From Rhizorhapis sp. SPR117 (lineage in GTDB: Bacteria; Pseudomonadota; Alphaproteobacteria; Sphingomonadales; Sphingomonadaceae), in assembly GCF_021742065.1 (NCBI RefSeq), contig NZ_JAKKIE010000015.1, forward strand, positions 7,887-71,886: a DNA stretch of 64,000 bases. Direction: 5' to 3'. The position numbers and the translations under genes are program-made. Below, in pieces: positions 1-7,399 of this stretch; position 1 is the first letter of the stretch, and every line of letters starts with the position of its first letter. Below the pieces are notes generated by a model, which worked only from the letters and a program-made list of their open reading frames with translations, was not told where the DNA came from and ran no database searches.

Positions 1-2
1 AC

Positions 3-977
3 TGCAACGACCCGCCCGCGACCTACTCCGTGCGGTTCAGCACCACCCGGCCCGATCGCGTCCTGTCGGCACGTATCGTCAGCATCTTCACCGCGGACTG
101 GCTGCAGGCTCGCCTCAACGGCACGCCAGTTGCCTACGCCGGCAAACGCCCCTGGCTCACCAACAGTCTGCCGAGCGGCGATTGCGGCGTCGGCGACAAT
201 TACAGCGCCGCGCCCAACTATGATTTCGCGACCACGCTCAAGGATGCTGGCGCGACGATCGACGCCCGGATTCGGGCGACGGGCTCGCATAAGAGCGGCT
301 ACCTCATGGTCGAGATCAAGGTCGACACCTCCTGCGATAATTCCGAACGCCTCGTCGACCTCTGCGCCGGCTATGCCAGCGACCCAAAATGCCGGCTCGA
401 CAATGAGAGCGTCGATGGGGTCGACACTTTCCGCAACGGCGTGGCGACCGGCCTGGCGCCACTTCCGCAGACGCGGCTGTTCGGCACAGCCACATGCACG
501 ATACGGCTCACCCGCGACTTCTTCGAGCGGGATCGCCGGTACAGATGTTCGGTCGATCTCGGTTCCCCCACCCCGCCCGATCTCAGCCGCGGCGCCTACA
601 TCATCGATCATTCGACCGAGACGCTGCTGGCCGACCGGACAACTGCGTCGGATGGAAGCGTGTCGACATCCACACGCCCGTTTGCCCTGCCCGATCGCGG
701 ATCGGTTCCGGCCTGCGAGGCCATCTGCAAGACGCGCGCGCCCAAAGCCAACAATGACGCCGCAATCGCGGGCGTCATCGGGGCGAGCCAGAACAATCCG
801 ACCGGATGGGACACATTCTATCACAGCTGCTCAGCCGCCAATGTGTGTCCGCTCGGGCGGGGCGAGGAGATCGTATCGGGCTGCGGCTGTCTCGACGATT
901 TCCCCGAAGCGGTGGTGATGATGCAAACCGTTCGTCTCGGCGGCGCGGATCTTGTCTGCACGTCGGAGGTGCGGTGA
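3..977 (+). CDS. TraN-like N-terminal part, conjugal transfer (5' end outside window)
   Basis: The frame is open from the first bases, so the gene begins upstream. The visible 324 residues are Cys-rich and include a stretch with an NG turn, a GDC motif and a later beta-rich segment (residues about 20-110) that resembles the N-terminal lectin-like domain of F-type TraN, the outer-membrane mating-pair stabilisation protein. Its TGA overlaps the ATG of the next gene (TGATG), and the next gene carries the conserved TraN C-terminal part with its own signal peptide. TraN is normally one protein, so here it appears split in two, or this is a separate TraN-related periplasmic protein. Assignment rests on context and weak similarity. 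Confidence 0.55.
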   Translation, partial: CNDPPATYSVRFSTTRPDRVLSARIVSIFTADWLQARLNGTPVAYAGKRPWLTNSLPSGDCGVGDNYSAAPNYDFATTLKDAGATIDARIRATGSHKSGYLMVEIKVDTSCDNSERLVDLCAGYASDPKCRLDNESVDGVDTFRNGVATGLAPLPQTRLFGTATCTIRLTRDFFERDRRYRCSVDLGSPTPPDLSRGAYIIDHSTETLLADRTTASDGSVSTSTRPFALPDRGSVPACEAICKTRAPKANNDAAIAGVIGASQNNPTGWDTFYHSCSAANVCPLGRGEEIVSGCGCLDDFPEAVVMMQTVRLGGADLVCTSEVR

Positions 978-2080
978 TGCTCCGCAAACCTTTCCTTGCG
1001 CGCTGGATTGCCGTGCTTGCCGCGGCCGCAACGCTCACCGCGGCCTTGCCGGCGCCGGCGATCGCACAGCAGCTGTGCGCCGCCGATCTCAACGGAAACG
1101 GGGATGCGGCCGATGCCGGAGAAACCGCGAGCTGCACCGAAATGCAGGGTGGGTCGTGGCTCTGTCCGATCCAGGAGACCGCATGCGTCGCCGATGCTGG
1201 TGGGCAATATAGCTGTCCGCTGGGCACGCAATATCAATGCTTGAGCCCGAGCGGCGGCGGCACGCCGAGTTGCTCGCCGAACAGCTGCACCACGACGGGC
1301 GGCAGCGGGATCGAGGATGAGCCGGTGGTGGACGATCCCGGCGCCCCGGCCGACGGGCCGGTCGACGCCGAAGGCAATTGTACAGGCGCGATCGAGATAT
1401 TCTCCGGCCGCGCTCTCCGTTGCCGTCCGGCGGGCCTGAAAACCACCTTCTCGAACTGCTGCAAGGACCGGGGCAAGATCATCAAGGACGGAATGGGCTC
1501 GTCGATCTCGTCGATCGGGACCAAGCTCGCCGTCGCGAAGGGCGTCTTCACCGGCATGAAGGCGGCTTACACGGCCTTCAAGGCAGGTGCGACCGCGAGC
1601 CAGGCCGCAAGCGCCGGCGCCAATGCCATCATCGCCGGGATCGATCCGACGTCGATCGCGATCAGCCTGGCGATCAACTTCATGATGGATTTCCTCCTGT
1701 CCGGTTGCGACCAGCAGGACATGGAAGTGGGGATGTTGCGGGGCTCGGGCATGTGTCACGAGGTCGGCACCTACTGCAGCTCGAAGATTCTCGGCATCTG
1801 CGTCCAGAAGTCGAAGGGCCATTGCTGCTTCAATACCAAATTGGGTCGGATCATCCAGGAGCAGGGACGCCCGCAGCTCAAGTCGTTCAACGGCCTGGGC
1901 TGGGGTACCGCCAAGCACCCCTATTGCCGGGGGTTCACTCCGGATGAATTCCAGGCGCTCGACTTCAGCAAGATCGATCTGTCCGAATATTATTCGGATA
2001 TCGAGGCGCGCGCCCAGTCGGACATCCAGATCGACATGAAGGATCGCGTCGATGCGTATATGCAAACCATCCAGAACTAG
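977..2080 (+). CDS. traN: Conjugal transfer mating-pair stabilisation protein TraN (C-terminal type)
   Basis: This 367-residue protein starts at ATG 977, which overlaps the upstream stop. It opens with a clear signal peptide (MLRKPFLARW, then an Ala/Leu-rich core, AIAQQ) and is rich in Cys. The C-terminal 200 residues have features typical of TraN: paired Cys (SNCCKD), a small-residue hydrophobic stretch, CCFNTKLGRIIQEQGRPQL, CRGFTPDEFQALDFSKIDLSEY. TraN sits in the outer membrane, is stabilised by disulfides and holds donor and recipient together. The following trbC, S26 peptidase and traF genes support the call. The unusual point is a separate start and signal peptide for what is usually the C-terminal half of one protein. 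Confidence 0.85.
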   Translation: MLRKPFLARWIAVLAAAATLTAALPAPAIAQQLCAADLNGNGDAADAGETASCTEMQGGSWLCPIQETACVADAGGQYSCPLGTQYQCLSPSGGGTPSCSPNSCTTTGGSGIEDEPVVDDPGAPADGPVDAEGNCTGAIEIFSGRALRCRPAGLKTTFSNCCKDRGKIIKDGMGSSISSIGTKLAVAKGVFTGMKAAYTAFKAGATASQAASAGANAIIAGIDPTSIAISLAINFMMDFLLSGCDQQDMEVGMLRGSGMCHEVGTYCSSKILGICVQKSKGHCCFNTKLGRIIQEQGRPQLKSFNGLGWGTAKHPYCRGFTPDEFQALDFSKIDLSEYYSDIEARAQSDIQIDMKDRVDAYMQTIQN

Positions 2081-2945
2081 GCGGATGGGCTTGGTGGTGG
2101 CAACCGCCTTCCTCTGCGCGCTCGAATTGCCGGGCGCAGCGCCGGGACAGACCGAGGCGAATAGACCTGCCCCGCTCGGGCAAAGCGAGGCGCAGAAGGC
2201 CGGTGACAACGCGATGGAACGGCTCCGGGCGGCGGTCGCGGGTCGCAAGCAGGATAGCGTTCGACAACCGAGCGTGAGGGTCCCGGCGCCTTCGGAAGCA
2301 GACCATCGGCGGTTGCGCGAGGCGATCGCCGAGCGCGTGACATCGCCGGCGATCGACACGCGTGCGCGCGCGACGCTCGAGAAGGGCAAGGCCGCGCTTG
2401 CCGCGCAGCGTGAAGCAGCCGCGGAGAAGCTCGCCCAGGCGCTCGGCCTCGCACCTCCCGACCTCAAGGCGATTGCCGGCACCGTCGCGCCCGCCGGCAA
2501 GGCATGGGTTCCGGTTCTCTTTGTCTCTTCCTCGATCCCCGCGCCGATCCTGCGCACCTATGCGGCCCAGCTTGAGCGCGCGGGAGGCGTGTTCGCCTTT
2601 CGCGGGATGCCGGGAGGGTTGAGCAGGGTCGCCCCGATGGCAAAGCTTTCGGCGGAAATCCTGCGGATCGACCCCGGATGCGAGGGTCCGGCCTGTGCGA
2701 TGCGCAACGTGCAGCTGATCGTCGATCCCCTGGTCTTCCGCCAGCACGGCGTCATGCGCGTGCCGGCGCTGGCGATGGTCCCGGGCGATCCGACGCAACC
2801 CTATTGTGAACGAGAGGATGACAGCCCGCGCGCGTCCCAACTCGTTTACGGCGACGCCGCGCTGTCCGGGCTCCTCGACGAATATGCCCGGCTCGGGAGC
2901 AAAGAGGAGGTGCGCGATGCTCAGGCTCGCCTGGAAGGCCGGTAA
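2052..2945 (+). CDS. trbC: Type-F conjugative pilin assembly protein TrbC
   Basis: The core at residues about 155-250 (AWVPVLFVSSSIPAPILRTY, then GGVFAFRGMPGG and VDPLVFRQHGVMRVPALAM) is the TrbC thioredoxin-like fold domain needed for F-pilus assembly in the periplasm. The N-terminal half is Ala/Arg/Glu-rich and probably helical. I chose ATG 2052, which overlaps the traN end by 29 bases, because AAGGA lies 8 bases upstream and the product then has a basic n-region followed by a hydrophobic signal segment. ATG 2085 is the alternative. The order traN-trbC-peptidase-traF supports a single operon. Confidence 0.85.
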   Translation: MRICKPSRTRRMGLVVATAFLCALELPGAAPGQTEANRPAPLGQSEAQKAGDNAMERLRAAVAGRKQDSVRQPSVRVPAPSEADHRRLREAIAERVTSPAIDTRARATLEKGKAALAAQREAAAEKLAQALGLAPPDLKAIAGTVAPAGKAWVPVLFVSSSIPAPILRTYAAQLERAGGVFAFRGMPGGLSRVAPMAKLSAEILRIDPGCEGPACAMRNVQLIVDPLVFRQHGVMRVPALAMVPGDPTQPYCEREDDSPRASQLVYGDAALSGLLDEYARLGSKEEVRDAQARLEGR

Positions 2946-3513
2946 AGCGCTCTGGCCCGAGATCAGACTGCTGCCGCTTCGCGCGGCGGTGGCGCTCGGC
3001 AGCGCCGGCCTCGGGCAGCCGCCCCGCCCGCAGCAATTGTGGAAGGCTTACGGTATCGTGCTCCCGATCGGCGTGCTCACCTGGTGGGCGATCCCGCAGG
3101 TCACATGGGTGATGAGCCCTTCGATCAAGGCCTGGGCCGTCCGAGCCGCTCCGGGGCCGATCCATCGCGGCGATCTCGTGTCGTTCGAGCTGTCGCACCC
3201 GCTCGCCGGGCCAAAGCCTGTCGGCGTTACCAAATATGCGCTTTGCATGCCGGGCGACCGGATCGACATGATCGAGAAGCCGTCGATGACCCCTCGGGCC
3301 TGGGATGGATGGTATTATTGCAACGGGCGCTTGCTGGGCGTGAGCAAGGCGATCGGTCGGAATGGCCAGAAGCTGGACCATTGGAATCCTGCCGCGGCGC
3401 AGATCCCGTCAGGCATGATTTATGTCGGCTCTTCCCATCCGAGCGGGTTCGACAGCCGCTATTATGGGCCGATCGCGATTTCGCGTCTCCAGCGCATGGA
3501 GCGCGTGCTGTGA
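2917..3513 (+). CDS. S26-family (TraF/TrhF-type) signal peptidase of the transfer system
   Basis: The product is a 198-residue membrane-anchored serine peptidase. A hydrophobic segment (about 45-62) precedes WVMSPSIKAW, where Ser69 is the likely nucleophile, then RGDLVSF, and VTKYALCMPGD, where Lys106 is the likely general base. The end has GSSHPSGFDSRYYGP, typical of S26 peptidases that mature conjugative pilins or related substrates. Start ATG 2917 has AAAGAGGAGG 6 bases upstream and overlaps the trbC end. The stop overlaps the traF GTG (GTGA), indicating translational coupling. Substrate is not visible; a pilin is expected upstream of the window. Confidence 0.8.
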   Translation: MLRLAWKAGKALWPEIRLLPLRAAVALGSAGLGQPPRPQQLWKAYGIVLPIGVLTWWAIPQVTWVMSPSIKAWAVRAAPGPIHRGDLVSFELSHPLAGPKPVGVTKYALCMPGDRIDMIEKPSMTPRAWDGWYYCNGRLLGVSKAIGRNGQKLDHWNPAAAQIPSGMIYVGSSHPSGFDSRYYGPIAISRLQRMERVL

Positions 3514-4433
3514 CCCGCCGCTCGCCCGCCCGCTGCGCCGCCATCGCGCTCGCCTTCATGCTCACGTTCACGACCAATGTCAGGGCGCAGGAGGGGCCTG
3601 CGATTGGCTCGAGCACTCACCGCGGAACGCCCAAACAAGGCTATTGGTGGTATCAGGCGCCCCCGCCGAAGCCGACCGAGGAGAAAGCCGAATCGGATGC
3701 GGTGGTGAAGCCCGAGATTCCGCCCATGGCGGAGCTCGCGACCTGGACGCCGCCCAGGATCCGCAAGCTTATCGAGCAGCAGCGCGATTATGCCGCGACC
3801 GTCCTGACCGTCGATGCCGTTGCCGATTTCTGGCGGCTTGAGGATTTTGCCCGGCGCAAGGCGCGCGCGTTCGCCGGCGTGACCCAGATCGCGATGCTCC
3901 AGCATCCCGAGCTCAATTCGAAATCGGCAAATCCCATGGTCGGCGACGCCCGCGATCGCTTGCTGGCGTCGAAGGAAGAGACGCGCCGCAGCTATCTGCG
4001 CGCGCACGCCAATGAATTCGCGCTCGTCATGTTCTCGCGCTCGACCTGCGGATATTGCCGGGTCCAGTGGCCAATCGTCCAACGCTTCCAGGACGAGATC
4101 GGCTGGCAGGTCACCCTGATGGACATCGACAGGCGTCCCGGCATTGGCGAGCGCTTCGGCGTCGAGGTCACGCCGACGACCATGGTCATCCGCCGCAACA
4201 GCCAGCAGCGCATGGTCATCGCCACGGGCGTCGAGGCGTATCCGAATTTGATGCAGACCGCCTATCAGGCCGTGCGGCTGCTTTCGGGCGACATCCGCCC
4301 CGAGCAATTCCTGACGGGTGCAGGCGAGGAAGACGGGTTCTTCGACGCGCTCGCCAATGGACCGGTCTCGGCCACCGATCCGCGCGCGCTCGGCGGCGAT
4401 CTCGTCGACACAAGCCTGGAGCCGAAGCGATGA
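3510..4433 (+). CDS. traF: Conjugal transfer pilus assembly protein TraF (thioredoxin domain)
   Basis: The 307-residue product has an N-terminal signal peptide (hydrophobic core ALAFMLTFT, then VRAQ) and an ordinary TraF layout: a helical middle region and a thioredoxin-like domain from about residue 165, with a redox-active C180-G-Y-C183 and the cis-Pro type segment VTPTTMV. In F-type systems TraF works in the periplasm with TraH and TrbB in disulfide formation and pilus extension. GTG 3510 overlaps the upstream stop by four bases. Its own stop overlaps an ATG (cgATGA) that opens an odd short reading stretch running into the reversed toxin-antitoxin pair, hinting that the next operon gene once started here. 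Confidence 0.88.
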   Translation: MTRRSPARCAAIALAFMLTFTTNVRAQEGPAIGSSTHRGTPKQGYWWYQAPPPKPTEEKAESDAVVKPEIPPMAELATWTPPRIRKLIEQQRDYAATVLTVDAVADFWRLEDFARRKARAFAGVTQIAMLQHPELNSKSANPMVGDARDRLLASKEETRRSYLRAHANEFALVMFSRSTCGYCRVQWPIVQRFQDEIGWQVTLMDIDRRPGIGERFGVEVTPTTMVIRRNSQQRMVIATGVEAYPNLMQTAYQAVRLLSGDIRPEQFLTGAGEEDGFFDALANGPVSATDPRALGGDLVDTSLEPKR

Positions 4434-4480
4434 GGGGGATTATCGCGCTTTCGCGCCAGCCGTTCGCGGAGGACGCTCGA

Positions 4481-4879
4481 TCAGGCGGGAACGCGCGCGG
4501 CGCCTCCCCGCTTCTGCAGCAGACCAACGGCCTTCTTGTCGAAGCTCACGAACGTCTCACCTCCCAGCCATTGCCCATCGTAGGCGATGACGCCGTCGGC
4601 GAAATCTCCCCCCTGGTCGAGCAGCACCAGCCCAGCCTCAGCGGCCTGTCGATCGACCCGGATATTTGCGGCTTCGAGAAGCAGACGAATGGAGGCGCCG
4701 ATCCTCGCAGGCTCGAAATTATAGGCTCGTTTGAGCACCCAGCAGAACTCGCACAATGCTGCGACCGCTACAGCCACAAGCTCGGCATCCTTCATGATCT
4801 TCTGGGCGAGCGGGCCTTGAACCGGGTCGTCCAGGGTGGCTGCCCTGACGAGGATGTTGGTGTCGGCGGTGACCTTCAC
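4481..4879 (-). CDS. PIN-domain toxin (VapC-like)
   Basis: This 132-residue protein has the acidic residues of a PIN ribonuclease: TADTN near the N-terminus (Asp6), ALCEF (Glu44), and GGDFADGVIA near residues 90-99. It starts at GTG 4879, overlapping the antitoxin stop by four bases (GTGA), as usual for toxin-antitoxin operons. PIN toxins cleave tRNA or mRNA when the antitoxin is lost. It lies antisense within the tra operon between traF and the next transfer gene, so it is probably an addiction module acquired by the mobile element. The RNA target cannot be predicted. Confidence 0.85.
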   Translation of the reverse strand: MKVTADTNILVRAATLDDPVQGPLAQKIMKDAELVAVAVAALCEFCWVLKRAYNFEPARIGASIRLLLEAANIRVDRQAAEAGLVLLDQGGDFADGVIAYDGQWLGGETFVSFDKKAVGLLQKRGGAARVPA

Positions 4880-5127
4880 AGCTGGCCGCCCCACCCCTTC
4901 TCGATGACCTCGTTCATCTCCTCGATCGAGACCGGTCTTTGGCCTTCCCGCTTGAGCGAGCCGAAGAAATCCTCGATCCGTCCAGACGGCTTCACGGCCC
5001 GAATCCTGATTTCTCCGCCGGGCAGCTTGTCGAAGCTTATCTTGTCGCCGGGATGGATGCCGAGATGCTGCAGCAATTCCTTCCGCAATGTGATCTGCCC
5101 TTTGGCAGTGACGGTGACGGCATTCAT
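4876..5127 (-). CDS. AbrB/MazE-type antitoxin
   Basis: The 83-residue protein begins MNAVTVTAKGQITLRKELL, the swapped-hairpin AbrB/MazE DNA-binding fold, followed by HPGDKISFDKLPGGEI. The C-terminal half (IEDFFGSLKREGQRPVSIEE) would bind and neutralise the PIN toxin encoded immediately downstream. ATG 5127 is the first start that leaves the AbrB fold intact; longer in-frame extension upstream has no protein-like sequence. The AT-richer stretch 5128-5188 is the likely promoter, autoregulated in this family. Confidence 0.85.
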   Translation of the reverse strand: MNAVTVTAKGQITLRKELLQHLGIHPGDKISFDKLPGGEIRIRAVKPSGRIEDFFGSLKREGQRPVSIEEMNEVIEKGWGGQL

Positions 5128-5188
5128 CGGACGAGTCCTTCCTGCCCCGAATGTAAGAAAAAAACTCATTACAATCAACAAGCGTTTC

Positions 5189-5773
5189 GTGATCCGAACG
5201 CTCGCCATTCTGCTTGGCATTCCCGGAATTATGGCCACCGCCGGCTCGCCGGTCGCCGCGCAAACGATCACGCGCGAGCAGGCCGCGCGCGCGGCGATCC
5301 ATCCGGTCGCAAACGAAGCCGCGCTGCGCGACTGGCTTCGGCGCGTGCCGAAAACGCGTGCCTTCCCCCCGGATTTTACCGCAACGCTGCGAGGGCAGGG
5401 CTCGCTCTATCTGGTCGAGATGACGACCGCCCCCGGCTGCGTACCGTGCGCCGATCTCTGGGCCGCGCTCGGGGTCTTTCATCGCGCCTATGGGTGGCAG
5501 GTGCGAACGATCAGCGGCCAGGAGGCCCTGCTGAGATCAGGCAGGCTCGGCCTGCCCTGGGTCGGACATCCTGTCGCATGGGTGCGCCCAGTGGCCGATC
5601 CGGACCGGACGATTCCGATCGCCATTGGTACGGATCACGAGATCAATATCGCCCGCAACGCCTATCTCGCGGCCAAGATGCTGACCGGCGTCCGAGCGGA
5701 CGTCGGTCTGCGCGCCATGTCGAAATATACCGGCATCGTCGGCGTCGTTTCCACTCAAGGGAGAGCGCGATGA
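5189..5773 (+). CDS. Thioredoxin-like conjugal transfer protein (TrbB-type position)
   Basis: The 194-residue product has a signal peptide (IRTLAILLGIPGIMATAG, then VAAQ) and one redox motif, TTAPGCVPCAD (C84 and C87), with a proline-containing LPWVGHPVAWV segment later. It is placed between traF and traH, where F-type operons carry the disulfide isomerase TrbB, so it is probably a periplasmic thiol oxidoreductase for transfer proteins. The only start giving a good signal peptide is GTG 5189, which has a poor ribosome site; the reversed toxin-antitoxin pair ends just upstream, so the original translation signal may have been lost. Stop overlaps ATG 5770 (ATGA). Confidence 0.7.
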   Translation: MIRTLAILLGIPGIMATAGSPVAAQTITREQAARAAIHPVANEAALRDWLRRVPKTRAFPPDFTATLRGQGSLYLVEMTTAPGCVPCADLWAALGVFHRAYGWQVRTISGQEALLRSGRLGLPWVGHPVAWVRPVADPDRTIPIAIGTDHEINIARNAYLAAKMLTGVRADVGLRAMSKYTGIVGVVSTQGRAR

Positions 5774-5985
5774 CCGGCCCCGAAAAGCGGATGGGCGCGC
5801 CATCGGCTGCGTCTCAACCCTACAGAGGGCCGAAGCGTCCTTTGTCCTGCAGGACCGGAACTCGAAGCCGGATTCAAAAGGCCGTCCCACTCATCCTTCC
5901 GAAGGCGCCGCGCATGGCGGGCCGGCGCCTTCGTCCAGCTCATGTCCGAGGAAGCCCGCCATGCCCAAGATGCGCCACTGCCTGA
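5770..5985 (+). CDS. Possible short coupling reading frame ahead of traH
   Basis: A 71-codon frame starts at ATG 5770 inside the previous stop (ATGA) and ends inside the traH signal peptide region. The product is Arg/Pro-rich with no recognisable domain. It may exist only to keep ribosomes moving into traH, or it may be chance. No other gene is visible in 5774-5960. Confidence 0.2.
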   Translation: MTGPEKRMGAPSAASQPYRGPKRPLSCRTGTRSRIQKAVPLILPKAPRMAGRRLRPAHVRGSPPCPRCATA

Positions 5986-7382
5986 GCCTGCCCCTCCTTG
6001 CCGCCCTTGCAGCCTGCGGAATCTCGGCGCCTGCCTACGCCCAGAGTTGGGCTGAGAGCTGGTTCGATAACGTCACCTACACGAGCCCAGGATCCTTCGA
6101 GGATCAGACCCGCGGCTATCTGACTGCTGGAGGCATGTCCGGCCGGGTCGATGTGCACGACGATTATCTGATGAGCCTCACCCTTCCCAAGGTGAAAGCG
6201 GGTTGTGGCGGCATCGACATGTTCCTGGGCGGCATGTCGTTCCTCGATCCCGACTACCTGGTGCAAAAACTCGAGAGCATTCTTCAGGCCGCGCCTGCGG
6301 TTGCGTTCCAGTATCTGCTCGAGACGCTCGATGAAAAAATGGGGAACATCATCTCCAAGATGGAGGCGGCGACCAACTTCCTGAATTCTATCCAGGTCAA
6401 CGACTGCCGTCTCGCCAACCGTATGGTCCAGATCGCCAAGGGCGACGACAATATGTCGGGGATCATCGAGGAAATGACTGGCTACAAGTCTGTCAAAGAG
6501 GGTTTCGCAAAAAGCTATCAGAACTCGCGCGAGAAGATTCAGGCGAACCAGAACAATCCGACCGAGGACCTGAAGGATGCGCTGGCCAACTGTCCAGCCG
6601 AGGTTACCGACATCTTCAAGACGGGATCGCTGCTCGCGCACGCCGCCACCCGTGTGGGAGCAGGCGACTGGACAAACGTCATGCGGGCGCGCGTCGGGGA
6701 CGTCTACATGCGCTGGGACGCGACCGACAAGGTGCCGATCTTCTCCGCCATTCCCGCATGTCCGCATCAGGATACCGAGTCTCCCGACGATTTTCTGTCA
6801 GGCAAGGTCCAGCGACGGGCCCTGAATATCCCGCCAAGCGCCGCAGACTGCTCGACCGACACCGGCAAGGGCGCACTCGAGCTGGCACGCGAGCGTATGC
6901 AGTCGATCGCGACGAAGATCCGGACACGAGCAGCGTTGACGACGGACGAGCGCCAGTTCGTCGCGAACGTGCGGACGCTGCCGGTCTATCGGCTGCTCGA
7001 ATGGGGCGTCCGCCAGGGCGTTCCGGATTCGGTCGTGGCCGATACCGACGAGCTTGTCGCGCTGACCCTCGCCTATCAGATGCTCAACGACCTCACCCGC
7101 TCGATCGACTTCGCGATCGGCAATGCCGAACGCGGCACAACAGTCGCCGGCGCCGCCGACGCCGGTCAGGCCAATATCTGTCAGACGCGCATTCTGAGCA
7201 AGGGGATCGAGCAGTTGCGCGACCTTCGCGAGGAGGTTCTGCGGCAGCGGGCGCAGATGCGCCAGAGCTATATGGCGGCACTGTCCCAGGCAAACCTCTC
7301 GGCAAGCTATGCCGGCCTGCTTCACACCCGCGACCGCGACGCGCGCGACGCCGCCGGCACCGCCGCCAATCCCAACCGCTGA
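5961..7382 (+). CDS. traH: Conjugal transfer protein TraH
   Basis: The 473-residue product has a signal peptide (LSLPLLAALAACGISAPAYAQ), then the conserved TraH start region (GYLTAGGMSGRVDVHDDYLMS and GCGGIDMFLGGMSFLDPDYL) and long helical segments with Cys pairs (VNDCRLANRMV). TraH is a periplasmic component of the F-type pilus outer complex working with TraF and TrbI. ATG 5961 has GAGGAAG 6 bases upstream. Length is normal for the family. traG follows 17 bases after its stop. Confidence 0.9.
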   Translation: MPKMRHCLSLPLLAALAACGISAPAYAQSWAESWFDNVTYTSPGSFEDQTRGYLTAGGMSGRVDVHDDYLMSLTLPKVKAGCGGIDMFLGGMSFLDPDYLVQKLESILQAAPAVAFQYLLETLDEKMGNIISKMEAATNFLNSIQVNDCRLANRMVQIAKGDDNMSGIIEEMTGYKSVKEGFAKSYQNSREKIQANQNNPTEDLKDALANCPAEVTDIFKTGSLLAHAATRVGAGDWTNVMRARVGDVYMRWDATDKVPIFSAIPACPHQDTESPDDFLSGKVQRRALNIPPSAADCSTDTGKGALELARERMQSIATKIRTRAALTTDERQFVANVRTLPVYRLLEWGVRQGVPDSVVADTDELVALTLAYQMLNDLTRSIDFAIGNAERGTTVAGAADAGQANICQTRILSKGIEQLRDLREEVLRQRAQMRQSYMAALSQANLSASYAGLLHTRDRDARDAAGTAANPNR

Positions 7383-7399
7383 TCCGGAAAGGCACTTCC

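Noticed and set aside
821..2557. Long minus-strand frame of 578 codons opposite traN/trbC
   Set aside because: Arg/Ala-rich translation with no protein likeness; a shadow of the + genes in GC-rich DNA.
4055..5773. Single 572-codon + frame from traF through the TA region to the thioredoxin-like gene
   Set aside because: The first part is out of frame with traF and the middle is antisense of clear PIN and AbrB genes. Only the last 194 codons look like protein.
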